A stretch of DNA of 64,000 bases from Ecdyonurus torrentis (lineage: Eukaryota > Arthropoda > Insecta > Ephemeroptera > Heptageniidae): contig OX439135.1 of NCBI GenBank assembly GCA_949318235.1, forward strand, positions 23,700,957 through 23,764,956, given 5' to 3'. Positions 1-10,599 of this stretch are shown piece after piece. Every line of letters starts with the position of its first letter. The stretch's first letter is position 1. Position numbers and translations under genes: made by a program. The notes beneath the pieces are model-generated. The model ran no database searches, was not told where the DNA came from, and worked only from the letters and a program-made list of their open reading frames with translations.

Positions 1-360
1 CAATTTTTTTTTAATATAAATTATATTTTTAGCATTTTTTTTTTAAATTATTGCGTTTTTTTTTTTAAACTATCAGATTTTTTATATTACAAAAAGAAAA
101 AATGTATAAATTATCTAATAACTATTATTTCAAACTTCTTTCTGTAAAACTCCAACGAATTTCAACGTGATTTTACTTGTACGTAAAATAGCTAATGATG
201 TAAACCGTTAATAATAAATAGCTACTAATATATTGTGAACATTAAATTTATTTTTAGCTTATTATCCAATAAATTTCTAATATCCTGTAACGTATCAAAT
301 AAAATTGACATTAAGAAGTTATTACCAATATAACTGGTAAAAAAACAACTATATTATTAT

Positions 361-383
361 AAAAAAAAAAAAAAAAAGCATAC

Positions 384-416
<33 letters not shown>
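361..416. repeat. Poly-A and poly-T tracts at an exon donor
   Basis: A 17-base A run is followed by about 30 T. On the minus strand the T run is the intron start immediately after the GTA of the donor of exon 418-735. Another A run of about 34 lies at 769-802, just upstream of that exon's acceptor in minus-strand terms, where it serves as the polypyrimidine tract. Confidence 0.9.
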
Positions 417-417
<1 letters not shown>

Positions 418-418
<1 letters not shown>

Positions 419-735
419 TTTCAAAGTTCCTAAGAAGTTATTTAACAGATCTCCTTCAGCAGGTACCATAGGACTACACTTCAACACAGAGTTGAGAATA
501 GGGTACACTGTAGGTACCCTTGTAGCTACTGCAGGTAATGAAGCAATAGGATCCAGTTCAACACGAGTTACATTATGACAGGCATTTCTCCAAGATTCAG
601 GATGACAATTGTGACACCGATCACAACATGTACTGAACTCTGGCTTACACTTGTGTTTCCCATCTCGCGGTGTTTCCACTAGTCTTTCACATTCAGAGTC
701 TGTTTTAATGTAGCCTGGACATCCCACACTACCAC
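418..735 (-). CDS. Cys-rich internal exon, phase 1-1 (candidate shared exon)
   Basis: The open frame lies between a good acceptor (branch-like ACTAA, then ATGCAG before base 735, preceded by a T-rich tract) and a donor AAAG|GTAAAA at 418. It is 318 nt, entering and leaving in phase 1, so it can follow any of the phase-1 donors upstream in this window. The product has no start Met of its own. It begins GSVGCPGYIKTDSECERL and is rich in Cys and His (CPGY, CKPEF, TCCDRCHNCHP, NACH), followed by a Pro/Val/Leu-rich half of about 50 residues. I do not recognise the family; the Cys/His density suggests metal binding or disulfides. It is the left-most coding piece, hence a candidate for the common downstream part of the locus, but it could also be another alternative cassette or belong to a different gene. 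The donor runs straight into a long poly-A (coding sense) tract. Confidence 0.55.
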
Positions 736-766
736 CTGCATTATATTTAGTTATTGGTGTGATTGA

Positions 767-803
<37 letters not shown>

Positions 804-806
<3 letters not shown>

Positions 807-1230
807 TATTTAAAAAATAATAAGTATGTAAAAATTCACTATTTGCATGGTTATTATTAATATTTATAATAGAGGTCACGTGCGTCCCCTAATTGGCTAA
901 TTTTCTATCTTTTAGCATTGAATAACCATGCATTTCTAGCGTATTTTAAGAAAACAATTGCATCGGGGACAAAAATATTTAATAATTTTTTTCACCGATA
1001 ACAACTATTGTTTTAACTAAGTGATTAAATTCGTTTGCAATCAAATTTGCAAAATAATAATAAAAACGCAAATCGTAAAATTATTTTAAATTTATCAAAA
1101 GCTAAATTAAAAGCCAAAAATATTAATTTTTAATATTCAAAATTTTACGCCGTATTAAAAATAAAATACTTCAGTTAGTTATTAACTCAAATTTAATGGT
1201 ATACTAAAAATAGCCACTTTAAATTACATT
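804..1230. other. AT-rich intron-like DNA
   Basis: No coding signal is seen. The stretch 875-965 (CCCCTAATT..CATCGGGGAC) resembles other short repeats in the window that carry a CCCTAATTTCC-like start (8145, 22030, 23950). Confidence 0.5.
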
Positions 1231-1419
1231 ACACGGAAAAAAAACTAATGACAGGTAAATTGTAGCAGGTAAATATTAAATACAGGTAAAATCTCAACTA
1301 ATATAGTTGAAATACATGCTAATTAAAGTAACAATACCTACATCAGGTAATATTACATTAATCAGTACCTGTTTCAGGCTTATATTAACCTATTACAAAA
1401 TATCAATTTTTTTCCGTGT
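1231..1419. mobile_element. Short MITE with ACACGGAAAAAA terminal inverted repeats
   Basis: The element begins ACACGGAAAAAAA and ends TTTTTTTCCGTGT, a 13-base perfect inverted repeat 189 bases apart. The interior repeats the word ACAGGTAA several times on both strands. There is no ORF. The length and termini fit a non-autonomous DNA transposon. The superfamily cannot be assigned from this copy. Confidence 0.7.
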
Positions 1420-1512
1420 ATGATTTTTCTTAACGGTAAAAGCAATTAAATAAAATCCCTAATGACTTATTCTCGCACACCAATGATAAAAATCAATTTC
1501 CTTATCACTTGC

Positions 1513-1662
1513 CTTGCTTAACACATTTCCACCTAATGGAACCATCACTCAATGGTTTATGTCTTACGTATGAAAAACCATTACAAAATATTTTTCTACC
1601 GCCTTTATTCGATATAGAACTTTGAATCTGTAGCTCTGGTAACAAGCTCATCTCGATACCGA
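1513..1662 (-). CDS. FLYWCH-like half-domain exon, phase 1-1, GC donor
   Basis: The frame reads VGIEMSLLPELQIQSS, then a FLYWCH-type first half: KGGRKIFCNGFSYVRH and WKCVKQ. In the FLYWCH family the motif continues with a second Cys and an H-x-H; these are absent here because the frame meets a stop soon after the last codon. The exon appears bounded by acceptor AACCGTAG (after TTTTTGTGTTTCTT) and by CAAG|GCAAGT, the consensus of the rare GC-AG donor. Both boundaries are phase 1 and the length is 150 nt. An internal ATG (MSLLPEL) would also allow this to be a first exon, and a promoter-like stretch lies just upstream. It is either a cassette completed by a downstream exon outside the window or a decayed copy of a FLYWCH exon such as 4459-4750. 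Confidence 0.5.
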
Positions 1663-1740
1663 CTACGGTTAAGAAACACAAAAACATAAAAAAAATAACG
1701 CAATAACAAAAGTTCCTATACGAGTAAAAAAAACATTCCC

Positions 1741-1830
1741 ATTGCCGGTCTCTGATTGGTTGAAGTTTGTCACGTGATCTCCCCCCAAGGTTCCCTCAGT
1801 TATGACGTCATTGAATTGAGAAAATCTATA
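1741..1830 (-). promoter_or_regulatory. Promoter-like stretch (CCAAT, CACGTG, CRE)
   Basis: Within 60 bases there are an inverted CCAAT box (ATTGG, 1755-1759), an E-box CACGTG (1771-1776) and a full CRE TGACGTCA (1803-1810). The stretch is less AT-rich than its surroundings and lies about 80-170 bases upstream of exon 1513-1662 in its reading direction. The motifs are seen; promoter function is inferred. Confidence 0.4.
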
Positions 1831-2618
1831 ATAAAATGTTCTTGCGATGGGAACTTCACGTTTGCTATAGAATTATTATAGTATGGACACATTGGAGTAA
1901 AAATATCAATAATTTTGCATCATCATCGATGTTTTATAATGTAGTTGTTGATCAATTAAATTAATTATCATAATATATTTTTTTTCTCTCGTTCTAAAAA
2001 ATATAATTTTTATGACAAAAATAAATAAAATCATGATAAGCTGCTGTTGTCAAATCTCTCTCTCTCTCTTGTTTTCGTACATCAATATCAATAAAAAACT
2101 GAGATCTTTCAAAATAATGATAAGAAATAATCAAATATAAACAAAACAAATAAATTATTATTATTATTGTCAGTATTATTACGATTAATGGGAAAAAATC
2201 CTAAATGATGTATATTATTTGATTTGGATTTTTATTTATTTATTATTATTTTTTTTTTGTATTTTGATTTTTTAAATATATTGCTCATGTACGATTTTAA
2301 ATTTTACTCTTTTACAAATTTCACGCGTACATACAACAAACCGTGAGCTACGGTGACATTTGAATGATAATAAAAAATCAACAATAAATGTAAATACGTA
2401 TTCTGAACCGCAAGCAATTGTGTACATAATATCTCATTCAAAGTTTTGATCATTACTTCTTAATTAAATTGCAGAAATGAAATTAGTCAACCGTGTTAGT
2501 AAAACAATAACAAAACCACGTGTTCTAATATCTCTCTCTCTCTCTTGTAAATTGTAAACACAAGCAGAACTCAAAAACACACAATGGCTTTAGATTTTTA
2601 CACCAGTTTTGTTAAACT
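1831..2618. other. AT-rich non-coding DNA
   Basis: Only simple AT-rich sequence and two short CT tracts (2057-2069, 2532-2545) are seen. No ORF with coding character. Confidence 0.5.
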
Positions 2619-2892
2619 TATAGACCGGTTGCACTCATATTTAAGAGCCACCATTTTGTTGGTTAAAAATACATAGGCCAACATAGGAAAAACGTTGTTT
2701 GTAGTTTTTTAATAGCAAAAGAAGCTACAAACCTCAATCAAAGCCTCATTTCTAGCTCCTAACAAGCTTGAAGACTATGGAAAATTTCGTACAGTTGAAA
2801 TAAACTCCTAAAATTAGGAGAAATGATGTTTCCCCTATGCTGGACAATGCATTAGGCACCACAAACATGGCGACAAAGCGCAAGGGTCTATA
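2619..2892. mobile_element. MITE family A copy (TATAGACC termini)
   Basis: The copy starts TATAGACCGGTTGCACTC and ends CAAGGGTCTATA, and contains ACATAGGCCAACATAGG and ACAAACATGGCGACAAAG. The same roughly 290-bp unit recurs, in either orientation, at 13750, 24729, 25023, 37280 and 44679. It has no ORF. Confidence 0.8.
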
Positions 2893-3134
2893 ACCGCATG
2901 AAATATAAAGAAGGTCCGAAACAATACATATGATGACACAATGTTATTTTTTGGACCCTTGCACGATAAGGTTATTAAGTTGTTGTTTTTGTAAACATGC
3001 TTTGTTTTTATTATATGTATATGTTAAAATTTCTTAAAAATAATTAATATATAAATTAAATACTATACATATTTAGTGCGATTTTAAGCAGGCTTATGTT
3101 GATGTGTACTATGTATGCATGCATATACATATAC

Positions 3135-3366
3135 CTTTTGTTACAAAGTGGGTAATTTTTACATTCGAATTTTCCTTAGCCAACGTAGAATGCTTGATAC
3201 ATTTCATGTGACTTTTGAGTGCACCGACACCCATATTACACAAGTCAATAGTTTTGTTGCACAGTTTGCAGCCAGCTAGATTTGGTAAGAGAGGATGTTC
3301 TCGAATCCACTGCTGATAAAGAGGGTTAGATAACCACAGCTTGCAAAATTTGGATTTAGGACTCAT
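3135..3366 (-). CDS. First coding exon: BED-like C2H2 finger module
   Basis: The 77-residue frame starts MSPKSKFCKLWLSNPLYQQW and has one finger, C33-x2-C36-x16-H53-x5-H59, in a context (LYQQWIREHP..) like the BED-type fingers at the N-terminus of hAT-derived insect proteins. The exon ends AAAG|GTATAT in phase 1. The start is the first ATG; no convincing acceptor lies just upstream, so it is read as an initial exon. The role inferred is DNA binding in the nucleus. It uses the same donor phase as the helix-turn-helix exons upstream and so could join the same 3' exons. It could also be a separate short gene or a domesticated transposase remnant. Confidence 0.6.
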
Positions 3367-4240
3367 CTTTTTTTAAACACCCCAAAAAAATTCAAGTAAT
3401 GAACAAACACAGTTTATTAATTAACACTTAATTAATTAATAAAGAAACATTAAAAATAACTGCTTCTTATTAATGAATTATATTTTACTATACATGTATA
3501 ACTCAGCACATTCAGCAGTCAGCAGGCACACACTGGTATGTATTCAACATTCAACACAATTCAACAGCTCAACTCCAAAGAAATTAGAAATCTAAATTTA
3601 TTTAATTTGGGACTTCCCCAAATGCGTGGTGATGAAAACCTAGTGTTGTTCGTAAATCCTGTTTTCTTGCACCAAAAATGCGCATTCCATTTGATTAACC
3701 AAAGCCGATCGTCAATTTCGTAGCAGAAAACAGGATTTATGAACAGCATTCCTTTTGCCCTTCAATAAGTATAGTTTTTATTAAAGAAGGGCGGGATTTA
3801 AGTTATTTGAATCAAAATATAATATTATTCACAAATAATAATAATATAAGAAAATCGGTTTTAAAAAAGATAAAGTTGTATAAAAAAAACTATTTGTTAT
3901 TATAAATAAACTATATAATTTTCCAGTATTTTATGCTTATTTCCCCTGCATTTTCCCTGTTGCTAGAATCCCTGAATTTCATTTACTTGCCCTAGCCCAT
4001 TCTTTATTTTCCATGTAGGAAATTGGCTGCCCACATCTATTTTCCCGCGCGCTACTAATTAATTACTCAATACCACCGGAAATAAACACTTCTGTGTTGA
4101 AAAGCAATCTGAATTCAAACAAATTGAATGCAATGCCAAAACTAGATATTGCACCTGTACAACAATTTACATAAATTACAAGTGTAAGAGTGCATTCACA
4201 TATTCATTTTTACTGCGCAACAAATTGATAGCATTATTTT
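3367..4240. other. AT-rich spacer
   Basis: 3640-3740 contains a short imperfect inverted repeat (AAATCCTGTTTTCTTGC / GCAGAAAACAGGATTT). No gene is recognised; open frames here are short and lack splice or start context. Confidence 0.4.
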
Positions 4241-4458
4241 AAATGGGAATTAAGATTTTGACGTGAAAAATTACTAGTGCACCTAATCGTAACGAATTAC
4301 TCATCGTAATAGCAATATCTACTATTTCAATAATAATTAATTCACCAATAGGTGAACAATAGATAAACAAAGCATTATTTACTGTCCAGAAATTGTAAAA
4401 TGACTTTGCGTCACCCACAACCGGAAAAACAAAAACAATAAACAAACTTTTCACATAC

Positions 4459-4750
4459 CTTGTTGTCTTATTAAAACCGGTTGATAACTTGCTTTTTTTA
4501 AAGCTGCATTAAAAATATATCTATCTAATTCATCTTTAGTTAAAGTTTCATGTAAATGATAGCCTGCACCATCGGTAGTAATAATTTGCGTACGTCTAGC
4601 ATCAGTTTTGATTCTACAATTGCACGATTTTACTGTACAACGCCATATAATTTCACCTTGCGGATTGTTATGACGTATTTCACGATATTTATTACCACTA
4701 AAAATAATTACAGGTTTGCCTTTAGTTGAAGTAGTAAGTATAAAATCCAT
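4459..4750 (-). CDS. First coding exon: FLYWCH zinc-finger module
   Basis: The frame is 97 residues before the donor CAAG|GTATGT (phase 1). Residues 7-67 form a complete FLYWCH-type finger: STKGKPVIIFSGNKYREI, W36, C38, C43, then H65-x-H67 (YHLHE). FLYWCH domains bind DNA or protein and occur as alternative C-terminal exons of Drosophila mod(mdg4). Here the domain is instead encoded with its own ATG and followed by a splice donor. A CAGCTG element lies 74 bases upstream of the ATG. No acceptor is visible between that element and the ATG, supporting a first exon. The neighbouring exons 3135 and 6551 share the same donor phase. Confidence 0.75.
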
Positions 4751-4823
4751 TTTTTTACATCACAAATTTGCAACAGAACTGTTTTAACTCTTTAACTTTT
4801 TTTTTGGAATTCTTTGCTAAAAT

Positions 4824-4850
4824 CAGCTGGTAGAAAAAAAAGGGGCGTGG
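4824..4850 (-). promoter_or_regulatory. CAGCTG element plus GC box upstream of FLYWCH exon
   Basis: On the minus strand, CCACGCCCC (4842-4850) precedes ACCAGCTGAT (4822-4831). CAGCTG recurs at a comparable distance before six of the paralogous coding exons or relics in this window. AWCAGCTGWT is, as I recall, one of the Drosophila core-promoter motifs (Ohler motif 5). The site here has one mismatch. Confidence 0.45.
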
Positions 4851-5802
4851 TTTATTAGACCATACTTCTGATACAAACGCTGCATTTGTTTTATTGATTG
4901 TGTAGGATAGGCAGGTACGAAACACTATGGTATATCAAATTTTAATCCATTTAACTCGATTATAGCATTTATTAGTTTAAATGTTATTGTATTGTCAAAA
5001 GTCAAATTTACTTCTTTTTTTTTATATATGTATTTTTCTTTTTTTTTTTCAATAAAGTCGCGATTAACAAATAATAATTATAAAATAAACTGTCAGTTTA
5101 ATTCAAAATATATTAATTACACCAAAACTACAACAGCATTTCGGAAAACTTACTTTTTTAATTAAAAAAATTACGTTACATTCAAATCAACTATATTACC
5201 AAGAGAAATGCAGTACGTCATTTATTTTTCTTTTTTAATCAAAAAGAAAAAAAAAAAGGTATTATTGCAATAAATACTGAACCAATTTCATTATTAAAAA
5301 ATTAGAAGTAGAAAAATGGCCATACGTATGATATTATGAAATTAAATTTCGTTCAATGTTAAAAGATTATTACATTAATTTAAATAAAAATAATAACTAA
5401 CAAAATACGTATCAACAAATACACGTGCATTTTTTTTTTCTGTCACAAGCCCTCTAACGATATTAATTTGTACTTTACCATATAAAAAAACAATAACTAA
5501 TAATTGAAGCTAATTATAATAACATAATAACATAATTTTTGCTATATTGTTCAGTTCAGATGTTCATAGGTTTTATTATTCCAGAATATCAACCCATGTT
5601 TTCAACAATATAAGCATCATCCAATGCAACATACATTACGTAATTTTTTTTTATTTCTGTGTTGTGTAGGATAAAACCGGATTACTTTTTATTTATGAGC
5701 ATGAAGAAGAAAAAAAGTATTCAGAATTCGAGTTGGATAAATAAAAAAGCAAAACTCTTTCAGAAGAAGAAAAACTTTTTTTTTTCGATATTTTTAAAAA
5801 TA

Positions 5803-5833
<31 letters not shown>

Positions 5834-5925
5834 GCGTCATGAACAAAATGTGATCTGCCGGTAATTTACCGGTAAATTTTTTACAAAATCGATTTCATGT
5901 GCTACAAAATGTCGAGCTCGTATTT
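4851..5925. other. AT-rich non-coding DNA
   Basis: Poly-A/T-rich sequence with no coding signal. An A run lies at 5810-5833. A CCGGTAATTTACCGG palindrome follows at about 5858-5872; the ACCGGTAA word is scattered through 21.5-24 kb as well. Confidence 0.5.
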
Positions 5926-5929
5926 TTAT

Positions 5930-6110
5930 CGCCTCGCATTTTTCTCTCTCTTTCGTTGCGCTGGTTTTAAAATGTGGTCGCTCTCGCAAACTGGCTCGCT
6001 CGCACGGGCTCTACAGCGCGCTCCGCGCCGCGCCGCATGACGTAGAATAAAAAGCGCCATGTTAAAAGAGCATGACCTTGATTGCCCTGCCTGCCTGCCA
6101 GCTTTTTTTT
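5930..6110. promoter_or_regulatory. GC-rich, CpG-containing promoter-like stretch
   Basis: About 150 bases rich in CG dinucleotides (GCGCGCTCCGCGCCGCGCCG, then ATGACGTAGAA, a CRE half site) stand out from the AT-rich surroundings. Similar islands occur upstream of exons 10081 and 11947. It could serve exons to its left on the minus strand or an unseen transcript. Function is inferred from composition only. Confidence 0.35.
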
Positions 6111-6550
6111 TTTTTCTTTTTTTTTTTTCCGCACTTAGCGACAACGCAACCAAATACATAAAATCATCAGTTTTTAAACACCCCCAATATATTCAGAGAC
6201 AATATTTTTTCTATTATAAATACGAATACATTTAAATATCTGTAAAATAAAATTAAAACGCCAAATGTCGACAAAAACTGCGAAAAATTATTTTCCAAGA
6301 ATAATATTTACGAAAGAAATAAAATCAATACAGGATCTAAAACCGAATTTTAGCGTATAGTCACCGGCAAAATTATTCTACTCTTTGCCACTTATTAAAA
6401 AGACTATAAAATTGTATTTTTTTAATATATTATTAATTATAAGTACTGCTAAAGAAGCTATTATAAATGGTTTCTTTAGCTATAAAGCATAAAAGATGTT
6501 TGTTATAGGTAATTTACTATAGTGAAGACAGTAATAACAACAATTTTTAC

Positions 6551-7358
6551 CTGTTTCCCATTGCAAAGTAGCTAAATCAGTATCTTCCCATGGAGTAATT
6601 TGAATCTCCTCTACCTCTTCTTCATCGTCTATAATATTTTCAATAGCATATTCACCATCTTCATCCCCTTCATAATAATCCCCAGCACCCTCATCATCGT
6701 GATCCTCTGCTTCTTCTTTTTTAGTCAGAAATACACCCGGTGTAAAATTATACGAATTCGGTGTTAATGACGGATCTGGTTTATATTTATCTTGTAAATG
6801 TTTTCTAGTTTCGATATGTCTCTTAACATCCGAGACTTTAGTCCAATTAACAAAACAATTACACCAAGTACACACAGTGGTATGACGTTCAGTATCGTAT
6901 ACAATACCACTAGATGCATAAGTTTTCGCAGTTTCTCTAGCACGTTGTTTTTCACGTCTCGTTACTGCAGTATTACATACACCTTTTCTAGCCCATGGTG
7001 TTGAGATCTGTTGTTGTTGTTGTTGATTTTGTTGTGAAGGAGGTGGTGTAGGAGGTGTTTCTTCAACTTCAACGATAACTGGCATATCAATTACTTCAGG
7101 TGGTGCTATGATAGTTGGCATAGGTGCAATGGGGATTGGTTGTGTTTTCGGTACCACCGGTTTATGTTGCCTATGATATTTAGTTCTGTGTTTACGATAA
7201 CGATAATTCCAATCTAATTGTCTTACATAATGCCATAAAGATGTTACAGGAATTTTAAATTCTTTAGCTGCTGTTAAAACTGGTTTTCCATCTTTTAAAA
7301 CACGATCTCTAGCTTGGTCGTATAAAGCTTTTTGTTCTGGATCGGTGAAAATTCTCAT
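6551..7358 (-). CDS. First coding exon: HTH + Pro/Gln linker + C2H2 finger + acidic tail
   Basis: The longest module, 269 residues before the donor ACAG|GTAAAA (phase 1). Residues 8-51 form a Psq-like helix-turn-helix (YDQARDRVLKDG..LTAAKEF..LWHYVRQL). Residues 55-65 are basic. A Pro-rich linker with a Q6 run follows (about 70-118). The finger is C163-x2-C166-x14-H181-x5-H187 (CTWCNCFVNW..). The tail (215-262) is strongly acidic. This is a plausible transcription regulator: two DNA-contacting elements plus an acidic activation-like region. It is the same family as exons 10081, 20730, 22764, 25444, 27034 and 31775 but with much longer linkers. The start is the first ATG and no acceptor is seen upstream. 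Confidence 0.75.
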
Positions 7359-7724
7359 TTTAAATCGATTAATAATTATAATACACTTGTTTTATAGCAC
7401 TTTAATAATATTATTTATTATTTTTAAACGTTAAAATATGTCCACTTCCTATTATAACCAGCAAAGAACACGATTTTAACTTTTTTTTTTTTATTTGGAA
7501 CTGAACAAACGAGCGAGCAGACTGAAAAAAAAAATAGAAGTTCGTTTTCAACTTTTACGTACACTAACGCCATCTCTAGGCATTCTTTGGAAACCAGTTA
7601 TCGTATTTACCATCACATTTTGCAATATTTGCAAAATGCAAAGAAAATTGCAATTATTTTGGATTTCAACGAGAAACAATATAATTAATTGTACAATAAA
7701 AAAAAAGTACGGGAGCTAGCAACG

Positions 7725-7758
<34 letters not shown>

Positions 7759-8446
7759 GCAGTGAAATTTTTATCTAAAATCTCATTAAAGAAATTGAAA
7801 TCAAATAATAAAAAATTATTATAAATAACAGTCAATTATTTTTCCATTGCTTTTCCTTTAATAAAAGAGTATTTCATTAATTTTGTACATTCAATGAATA
7901 ATACGGTACATGAAAATGAAATAGCTTTTTATGAAGATTGAAAAATAATAATCATAAAATAATAATAGTAAATAAATAAAATATATTTCATACTGTATTT
8001 CTTTTTACAGAGAAATTTATTGGCGTAAAAAAATATCAGTTTTTGAAGTTGATAAAAGTTTTTACATAATATCATGAAACTCTTTAAAAAAAAAAAATTA
8101 CACTATTACTATTGAAAAAAGTTACGAATTATTGATGTTATCATTCCCCTAATTTCCCATCTTTTAGCATCGCAGGACAAAGTTCTTAATGATTGAGAAA
8201 ATACTGACAGCGAGATCGCAAATATTTAAATGAGAGGACATGTGTTTTAAACTTACACAATAATACTTCATCGCTAAAAAACTTTATTCATTGAGTCATA
8301 ATTTCGATTTTCCTGCGGAATTAATCGAGATTATAATAAAAACATTAAATGGGGATTTGGAGTCACCAATCCTCATTACACAAGATGATGCGTAATACAG
8401 TTTTCATTAATACTGCCCATTTTTTTTTTTTTTTTTTTTTTTATTC
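7359..8446. other. AT-rich spacer with a GA tract
   Basis: A GA microsatellite lies at 7727-7756. 8145-8350 has a CCCCTAATTTCCCATC start and an AAATGGGGATTTGGAG end and looks like an old repeat. No gene is recognised. Confidence 0.45.
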
Positions 8447-8708
8447 TTAAGGGAGTAGGGTACCGATCTTATATCTCAAAAACTAGAAGTGTTATAGGTC
8501 TAAATTTGGTGTCATTGTGTAGCTAAGGGTCACACCTAGCCGTGATAAAAATTTCAAGATGTTTGACCGTCCCGAAAAAAAGAAAAAAAATATTGAATTA
8601 TGGGCTTAAAATTTCAAAAAATCATTTAAAATTATTTGCACGGTGACCCCCCCAAAATTTTTATATATTTGAAATTGTCTCAAGCTGAAGTATCATTGTG
8701 CAATATTT

Positions 8709-8740
<32 letters not shown>

Positions 8741-8789
8741 CGAGAAAAGTTTGAGTCCAATGACCGACGTCGGTACCCTACTCCTTTAA
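8447..8789. mobile_element. MITE family D (TTAAGGGAGTAGGGTACC termini)
   Basis: The left end TTAAGGGAGTAGGGTACCGA mirrors the right end TCGGTACCCTACTCCTTTAA. Two further copies, inverted relative to this one, lie at 34724-35064 and 36049-36384. TTAA at each end suggests a piggyBac-type non-autonomous element. It has no ORF and contains a T run of about 27. Confidence 0.75.
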
Positions 8790-8792
8790 TAG

Positions 8793-8976
8793 TACACGAA
8801 AAGAATTACGTAATTTATGTCATTTTAGCATAAATTCTGCTAAATTGCACAAAATAATATTTCTGCTACATAACATAATTATTATGCAATATAGCATAAA
8901 TTTTGTTGTATTGTACAAATTGTGATGAAAATGAGCTAGCATAATTATTACATATTTTATTTTGTCCTTGTAGAGA
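8793..8976. mobile_element. MITE family F copy (AGCATAATTATTACG-rich)
   Basis: Begins ACACGAAAAGAATTACGTAA and ends with TATTTTGTCCTTGT. It shares AGCATAAATT and ATGAGCTAGCATAATTAT with the better copy at 40893-41162. Confidence 0.55.
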
Positions 8977-9411
8977 TATCATTATATACTCTGGCCAAAA
9001 CAAGGTCGTTCCCGCCAAAAGCTTTATCCGCGGTGCTAAACCAATCAGAGAGCGTGTTATAAACCTACTAGCCAATCACAGTTGACTTTACATTGTTAAT
9101 TACACTGTATCCGCTCGAACTAGTATTGGGATATGTGTTGTATACGTATAATAATAAAAGATAAAAATTGATGGATTTTTTGTTAATAATATATATATAT
9201 TTTTAAACTATCAAGACTTTTGACTCTCAATATTCCCCAACGAATGTAGTCAAATTTCCCAGCAAGATAAATTTACATAATTTCAAATATAAAAGTCAGA
9301 AGTCATTAGAAAGATTTACCAATGACGAAATTTAAAGAAGATAATGTTAAAAAAAAAAAAAAAAAAAGTTAAGAAATACCAAAGTTTGAACATACGAGTG
9401 AAAGAAAGCTT

Positions 9412-9578
9412 TATTGACTGATAAAGGAACAACTGTTTTGAAGCGGACTATAAGCAATTTCGCTCATATCCGCTTCCGTTTCGTCTTACTGCGCATGCGT
9501 AGTAGGAGAAACGGAAGCGGATGTGATCAAAATCACTTATAGTCGGCCTCAAAACCGTTGTTCCTTTACTAGTCAATA
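9412..9578. mobile_element. Hairpin MITE family C, copy 1
   Basis: A nearly full-length inverted repeat: ATTGACTGATAAAGGAACAA at the left and TTGTTCCTTTACTAGTCAAT at the right, with GAAACGGAAGCGGATGTGA mirrored inside around TGCGCATGCG. A second copy lies at 10879-11047. Confidence 0.8.
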
Positions 9579-9784
9579 TAAAAAGATACATTATAAAAAA
9601 TAATACAAAAAGATGCAAAGTGATAAAAATAAAAACGAAACACTAATATGTAATCATTCTGCTTATTGTATAATAGGTATGTACGGTATAATAGGTATAT
9701 GTATATTAAAATATTATAATCATTATATATATTTTATGTATAGATATTTTTTTGCTAATGAATATGCGCATTAATTAATTAATA

Positions 9785-9950
9785 AGTAATAACGCAGGGA
9801 AAGCTAAGGGAGCTAAGGTGCCCTATTGAACATAACGCTCGTGAAGAAATTTTTTTTTTTTCTTTTCGATTTTTGAGAAAACTACTCCGCCGATTTAGGA
9901 GAAATTTAAATGAGAAATACTATAAAAATACTTTTACGTGTTGTAAGCCA
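9785..9950. repeat. Dispersed repeat shared with 42125-42290
   Basis: Shares GGGAAAGCTAAGGG, TTTGAGAAA(A/G)CTACT, TTTAAATGAGAAAT and TACTTTTACGTGTT in the same order with 42125-42290. A weaker relative is at 12725-12860. Non-coding. Confidence 0.6.
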
Positions 9951-10080
9951 TAGAAATTAAAATAATAATAATAATAAAACCGATTATCTGCTATAAAAAA
10001 TGGTACGGATACAATGTACAAAAAAAGTTGATCAACACATTTTTGACAACAATAAATCAATGGTATCAATACATACGTAC

Positions 10081-10537
10081 CTTTCATAGAGAAATTGGCT
10101 TTATGTCTCTTTGATTCCACATGATCCTTAATATGATGCAAATTTTTCCAATTCATATATTGCTCACATACCCTACACACTAATGCACTTTCAATCACAT
10201 CATAAACAATACTATGTTTATCAAATTTCAAGCCAACATTCAATGCTTTAACTTTTAAATTTCTAAATTCACTATTGTTTGGAATTTCAACCTTTTTACC
10301 AGTATATTTAACAGCATATAGCTGTCTTAATGATTTAATTGAAACTTGGGATACTAATTTATAATCTGGTTTCAATTTTCTTACGTAAATCATTAAATAT
10401 CTTCTATTAATACGAAATTTATTTGCAGCCCTTGAAACAGTAATAGTTGAATCTGCAAGTACTAATCTTCTTGCGTTATCAAATTTTTCTTTATTTACTG
10501 CAATATTTTTCAAAGCTTTTTTTATTTCCTGCGACAT
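10081..10537 (-). CDS. First coding exon: HTH + CX2CX14HX5H finger
   Basis: 152 residues before AAAG|GTACGT (phase 1). Residues 16-59 are the helix-turn-helix (FDNARRLVLADS..SRAANKF..YLMIYVRKLKPDY). The linker carries the family signature YTGKKVEI (78-85). The finger is C121-x2-C124-x14-H139-x5-H145 (CRVCEQYMNW). The first ATG is used; the region just upstream has no acceptor and leads into a GC-rich stretch, consistent with a transcription start nearby. The product is probably a nuclear DNA-binding module whose remaining protein comes from exons to the left. Confidence 0.72.
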
Positions 10538-10599
10538 TTTAGTATAATGATAATTTACCCTATAACTTGAAGAGCAGAGAAACTTTAAGTTTTCGTTTC

